Positions 60,341 to 64,000 of a DNA stretch of 64,000 nt are shown piece by piece. Below the pieces are notes generated by a model that saw only the letters and a program-made list of their open reading frames with translations, searched no databases and was not told the origin of the DNA. The translations under genes were made by a program, and so were the position numbers. The stretch's first letter is position 1. Each line of letters opens with the position of its first letter. The stretch comes from Jacaranda mimosifolia (Eukaryota; Streptophyta; Magnoliopsida; Lamiales; Bignoniaceae), in assembly GCA_018894105.1 (NCBI GenBank), contig CM032131.1:21867578-21931577 (forward strand). The letters run 5' to 3'.

Positions 60341-61000
60341 TGTTGATTTTGCCTTAAAATTTGTGCTGAATTGACAAGAAGTAGAAGAAGTACGGAGTGA
60401 AACGGAGCAAGGAGTCGAAATGGGCACGCGGAGATGCACTGATGGGCGAGTTTGGCCAGTGACTTGTGCCTGGGTGCAAGCCTTACTGGAACGGGCAGCA
60501 GGCAGCACGACTTGTGCTCGGGCGCAAGATATTCTGGAATCGTGCGCCAGGGTGCAAGTTGTGCACGCCCTGGGGCGGGATCTTCTGCAATCCCGTGCCC
60601 TAACGCAAGATGGTTGTGCCAGGGCACCTGCAACTCAGGAAAAACAGGGACACCGTGCGCCCTGGCACACAGCGTAGGCCCATGGCCTTGGGATTCGTTT
60701 TTCGAGTACAAATATCAATTTTTTCTTCTAGAAAAAGTATCACGAACATCACACAATAATTTCTTTACTACTTTTGAGTAATTCTCTCAAGACGGAGTTT
60801 AGAACAAGGGTGTTAGGTGTTTTCGTGAAATTTGTGAAATTTAAGTTTGTTTTTGCACTTTAATTTGAGATTAGTAAGTTCCTTTTCTTTGTTGGGTGGA
60901 TTAGGCACATCGCCGAATCACGTTAAATCTTGTTGTCACTTTATATTGAATTTCTTTACTTTTATTTCATTGTTTCCACAATAGATCCTCCTGGCTTTCA
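60340..61000 (+). repeat. probable 5' LTR with GC-rich internal repeats
   Basis: Ends CTTTCA at 61000, a few bases before the primer site. A start near TGTTGATTTTGCC (about 60340) is a guess. The block 60420-60680 is strikingly GC-rich and repeats a ~17-base motif of type GTGCCTGGGTGCAAG at about 60464, 60511, 60542 and 60594. Confidence 0.5.
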
Positions 61001-61006
61001 AAAAAT

Positions 61007-61018
61007 TGGTATCAGAGC
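61007..61018 (+). other. primer-binding site, initiator-Met tRNA
   Basis: TGGTATCAGAGC, six bases after the inferred LTR end. Confidence 0.9.
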
Positions 61019-61030
61019 AGGTTGGATCAG

Positions 61031-64000
61031 ATGTCAGGCATGAAGTACAAGGTAGAGAAGTTCGATGAGAAGAACGACTTTAGGCTGTAGAATATGAAGG
61101 TTCACGCTCTCTTGTGTCAACAAGGTTTATAGAGAGCGTTAAAAGGTAAAGATTCCTTGCCAGAAATGCTGAAAGACGAGGAGAAGGATGAGTTCATGGC
61201 GAAGGCTTACGATACTTTGGTGTTATCATTGGCAGATAACGTACTGAGAGAGATCGTCATGAAAAGTACGCCAGCGAATTTATGGAAGAAGCTGGAGAGT
61301 CTATATATGACGAAGTCCCTGATAAATCGACTGTATTTGAAACAACGATTATATACATTAAGGATAAAAAAAGGTACATCTATCACTTAGTATATTATTT
61401 TTTCAATAAGGTGATTCTGGATCTCGCTAGTATAGATGTCAAAAAGTGGTGAAGGATTGGTGGCAAAAGGGAGACCGAGAGAAAGGGAAAGGAGTAGAGG
61501 CCGATCGAAGTCCCGACCCAAGCCTAGAAATAGAGATAAGTTTTCTAGGTGCTGTGGAAAAAGGTATTGGAAACGGAATTGTCCGGAACGAGGAAAGGCA
61601 AAGGATGTTGGTGAAACTTCTGGTTAGAAACGAGACGATGTCACAAGAATTGTTGAGGATGAGTCTGATGGTGTGCTTGTTCTCAACGTTGCCGAAACTT
61701 TACTAAGCTTTGAATAGATTTTGGATAGTGGCTGCTCCTACCACATGTGCCCATGAGAAGATTGGTTTACCACATACCAGAAATATGATGGTGGTAAAGT
61801 GCTTATGGGAAACGATGCTTCTTGTAGGGTTGTAGGAACTGACTCAATTTGTATCAGAATGCATGATATTATAGTAAGGACCTTAACAAATGTACATCAT
61901 ATTCCAGATCCGAAGAAAATTTTGATATTGATGGGTACTCTGGACAAGAATAGTTGTGAGTACAAAGCTCGAGATAGAGTTATGAGGGTTTCCAGCATTG
62001 CTTATCATGAAGGGAGACTAGCGGAACAACCTTTACATATTGCAAGGAAACACGATTTTTGGTACTACAGCGGTTTCTTCATCAATCAATGATACTAAGA
62101 GATTGTGGTATATGCGGCTTGGGCAGACGAGTGAGAAAGGAGTGTTAGAACTGAGCAAACGAGATTTGCTTTGCGGAGAAAAAACTGGAGAGCTGGATTT
62201 CTACGAATAGTGTGTGCTGGGCAAGCAACACAGGGTGAAATTTGGCACCGTAGTTCACAAGACCAAGGGCACTTTGGATTACATTCACTTGGATCTTTGT
62301 GGACCTTCTCAAGTTCCTTCAAAGGGAGGTGCAAGGTACATGCTGACATTCATAGATGATTTCTCATGGAGAGTATGGGTGTACATACTGGCATAAAGAT
62401 GAGGTTTTTGTCAACTTCAAGCAATGGAAGACCTTAATTTAGAAGCAGACAGGAGATGAGATCAAGCGCTTGAGGACTGGCAACGGATTGGAGTACTACA
62501 ACAAGGAATTTCAGGAATTCTGCGATAAGGAAGAAATTGTAAGGCATAGTTGTACATACACCACAACATAATGGAGTTGTAGAACGGATGAATAGGACTA
62601 TCTTGGAAAGAGCTGGATGCATACTCTTTAACGCCGGATTATCCAAGGATTGTTAGGCAGAAACAATTAACAGTGCGTGTTTTTGGTGAATAGGTCACCA
62701 TCAACTGCTTTGGACTGCAAGACACCAATGGAAGTTTGGTCCAGGTCTCCTGCTGATTACTCAAATTTGAGAGTATTTGGGTGTCCAGTCTATGCTCATG
62801 TCCGGGATAAGAAGCTTGAGCTAAGGGTAAGGAAGTGCATATTTCTAGGCTATGCAGATAGAGTCAAATGTTATTATTTGTGGTGTAATGATAACAAGTG
62901 CTAAAAGATGATTATCAGTAGGGACGTGACATTTGATGAGTTTGCAATGATGAAGAAGGTAGAGCAGTAGGAAAGCGGTTAACAGGGCCTTAAAGAGAAG
63001 GTGGAGATTCATATTGATCCTCCATAAGTTTCAAAGGGGAAACAAAAGGTGGTAGATGAAGCTGGTGATAGCACATTATCACCTGATCAACAACAAGAAA
63101 ATGAACCACTACAAAATTATCGCTTAGCTCGCAATAGGGAGAGGAGGCAGATCAAACCATCACAGCGGTTTGCTTACTCATATCTGGTAGCTTATACTTT
63201 GAGTTTAGCCAAAGAATTTATAAGAGATGATCCAGTCTCATACAAAGAGGCAATTTCCAGGTCAGATTCTGATGAATGGGTTGCAGCTATGAGCGAAGAG
63301 ATGGAGTCTCTACACAAGAATAGCACATGGGAATTGGTTGATGTACCCAAAGGGTAGAAGATTGTAGGTTGCAAATAGATCTAAGAGAAAAAGGAAGGGA
63401 TTCCTGGTGTTGAAGATGTTAGATACAAGGCACAATTAGTTGCTAAGGGTTTCACTCAGAGAGAGGGAGTTGACTTTCATGAAGTGTTCTCCCCAGCTGT
63501 AAAACATACCATGGTTGCTTTGTTTGATATGGAGATGGAGCAAATGGATGTGAAAACAACGTTTTCTGTATGGTGAGTTGGAGGAACAAATCTACATGAG
63601 TCAACCAGAAGGATTCGTTGTTCCTAGGAAACAAAATTAAGCATGCTTTTTGAAGAGGTCATTATATGGTATGAAACAGTCTCCTAGGCAGTGGTATAAA
63701 ATGTTTGATGCTTTGTTACCAAGATAGGATATACTAGAAGCAAATTTGATTGTTGCGTATATTACAAAATTTGTAGTGATAGCCTTCTTGTATATTTGCT
63801 GTTGTACGTTGATGATATGTTGATTGCCTCTAGAAACATATATGATATCAACAAATTAAAAGCTCAGTTAAGTGAAGAATTTGAGATGAAGGAATTGGGC
63901 ATTGCAAAGAAGATTTTGGGCATGGAGATCATTCGGGGTCAGTCACGCAGGATTGTTGTACTTGTCTCAATGGCATTATATTGAGAAAGTACTTGAGCGA
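61031..64000 (+). pseudogene. Copia gag-pol remnant
   Basis: Gag starts at ATG 61031 (MSGMKYKVEKFDEKNDFRL) and continues through LADNVLREIVMKSTPANLWK. A zinc-knuckle remnant (CCGKRYWKRNC, about 61550) lacks the usual histidine. The protease region shows DSGCSYHMC near 61727. Integrase pieces include HLDLCGPSQV and FIDDFSWRVWVYI (about 62285-62390) and FGCPVYAHVRDKK (about 62776). RT pieces include WVAAMSEEMESLHKNSTWEL, LVAKGFTQREGVDFHEVFSPA and LLYVDDMLIAS. Many in-frame stops and several frame changes break it. At least two stops in gag (near 61088 and 61129) sit where the family has tryptophan. Confidence 0.9.

Larger units (their letters stand above)
60340..64000 (+). mobile_element. second Ty1/copia retrotransposon, decayed, cut by window end
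   Basis: A probable 5' LTR is followed by a primer-binding site, gag and pol remains in the order protease, integrase, reverse transcriptase, all on plus. The RT YVDD box is at about 63808-63819 and the frame runs to the window edge, so RNase H and the 3' LTR lie outside. Motifs fit the Tork/TNT1 branch. It is a different family from the Copia element at 1428. The LTR start is uncertain because the partner LTR is not in view. Confidence 0.85.

Noticed and set aside
60281..60781. Overlapping cysteine/alanine-rich frames on both strands
   Set aside because: GC-rich repeats of the LTR make open frames by chance.

Overview
The window is nuclear DNA of a flowering plant, almost certainly a eudicot. 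Genes are split by GT-AG introns. The background is very AT-rich, and the transposons are plant types (Ty1/copia with an initiator-Met tRNA primer site, CACTA, Tourist and hAT MITEs, an L1-type LINE). The proteins match plant-only families. The species cannot be fixed from the sequence; an asterid is a guess.

Four genes look intact, and I rebuilt their reading frames by hand from splice sites and phase. (1) A SICKLE-like RNA-processing protein on + (CDS 21039-22371, two coding exons, 323 aa) has an inferred 5' UTR exon about 3.2 kb upstream. (2) A large IRE4-like AGC protein kinase on - (25715-38250, 17 coding exons, 1098 aa) keeps all catalytic motifs. (3) A Claspin/MRC1-like replication-checkpoint protein lies on - (41168-45261, 11 coding exons, 757 aa). 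(4) The plastid outer envelope pore protein OEP24 lies on - (48027-50182, 3 exons, 213 aa). SICKLE and the kinase converge; the three minus-strand genes follow one another head to tail. They share no obvious pathway.

Both flanks and most gaps are transposon-derived. 1428-5556 is a complete-ended Copia element with an AATTC target duplication and 239-bp LTRs, but its gag is missing and its pol is broken. 9482-11853 is a non-autonomous CACTA element (TSD TCA). 13085-15329 is a cluster of MITEs, one nested in another. 15390-17140 is a dead L1-type LINE. 50486-55188, about 300 bp upstream of OEP24, is a 4.7-kb foldback-like element whose two arms are tandem arrays of the same ~88-bp unit in opposite orientation, around two further tandem arrays. 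58288-59700 is a second CACTA element of another family (TSD ATT). 60340-64000 is the 5' part of a second, decayed Copia element that runs off the window end.

The most unusual object is the foldback-like palindromic array at 50486-55188. The most useful annotation results are the exact TSD-bounded transposons and the complete exon models. I saw no tRNA, rRNA, CRISPR or bacterial-type system.
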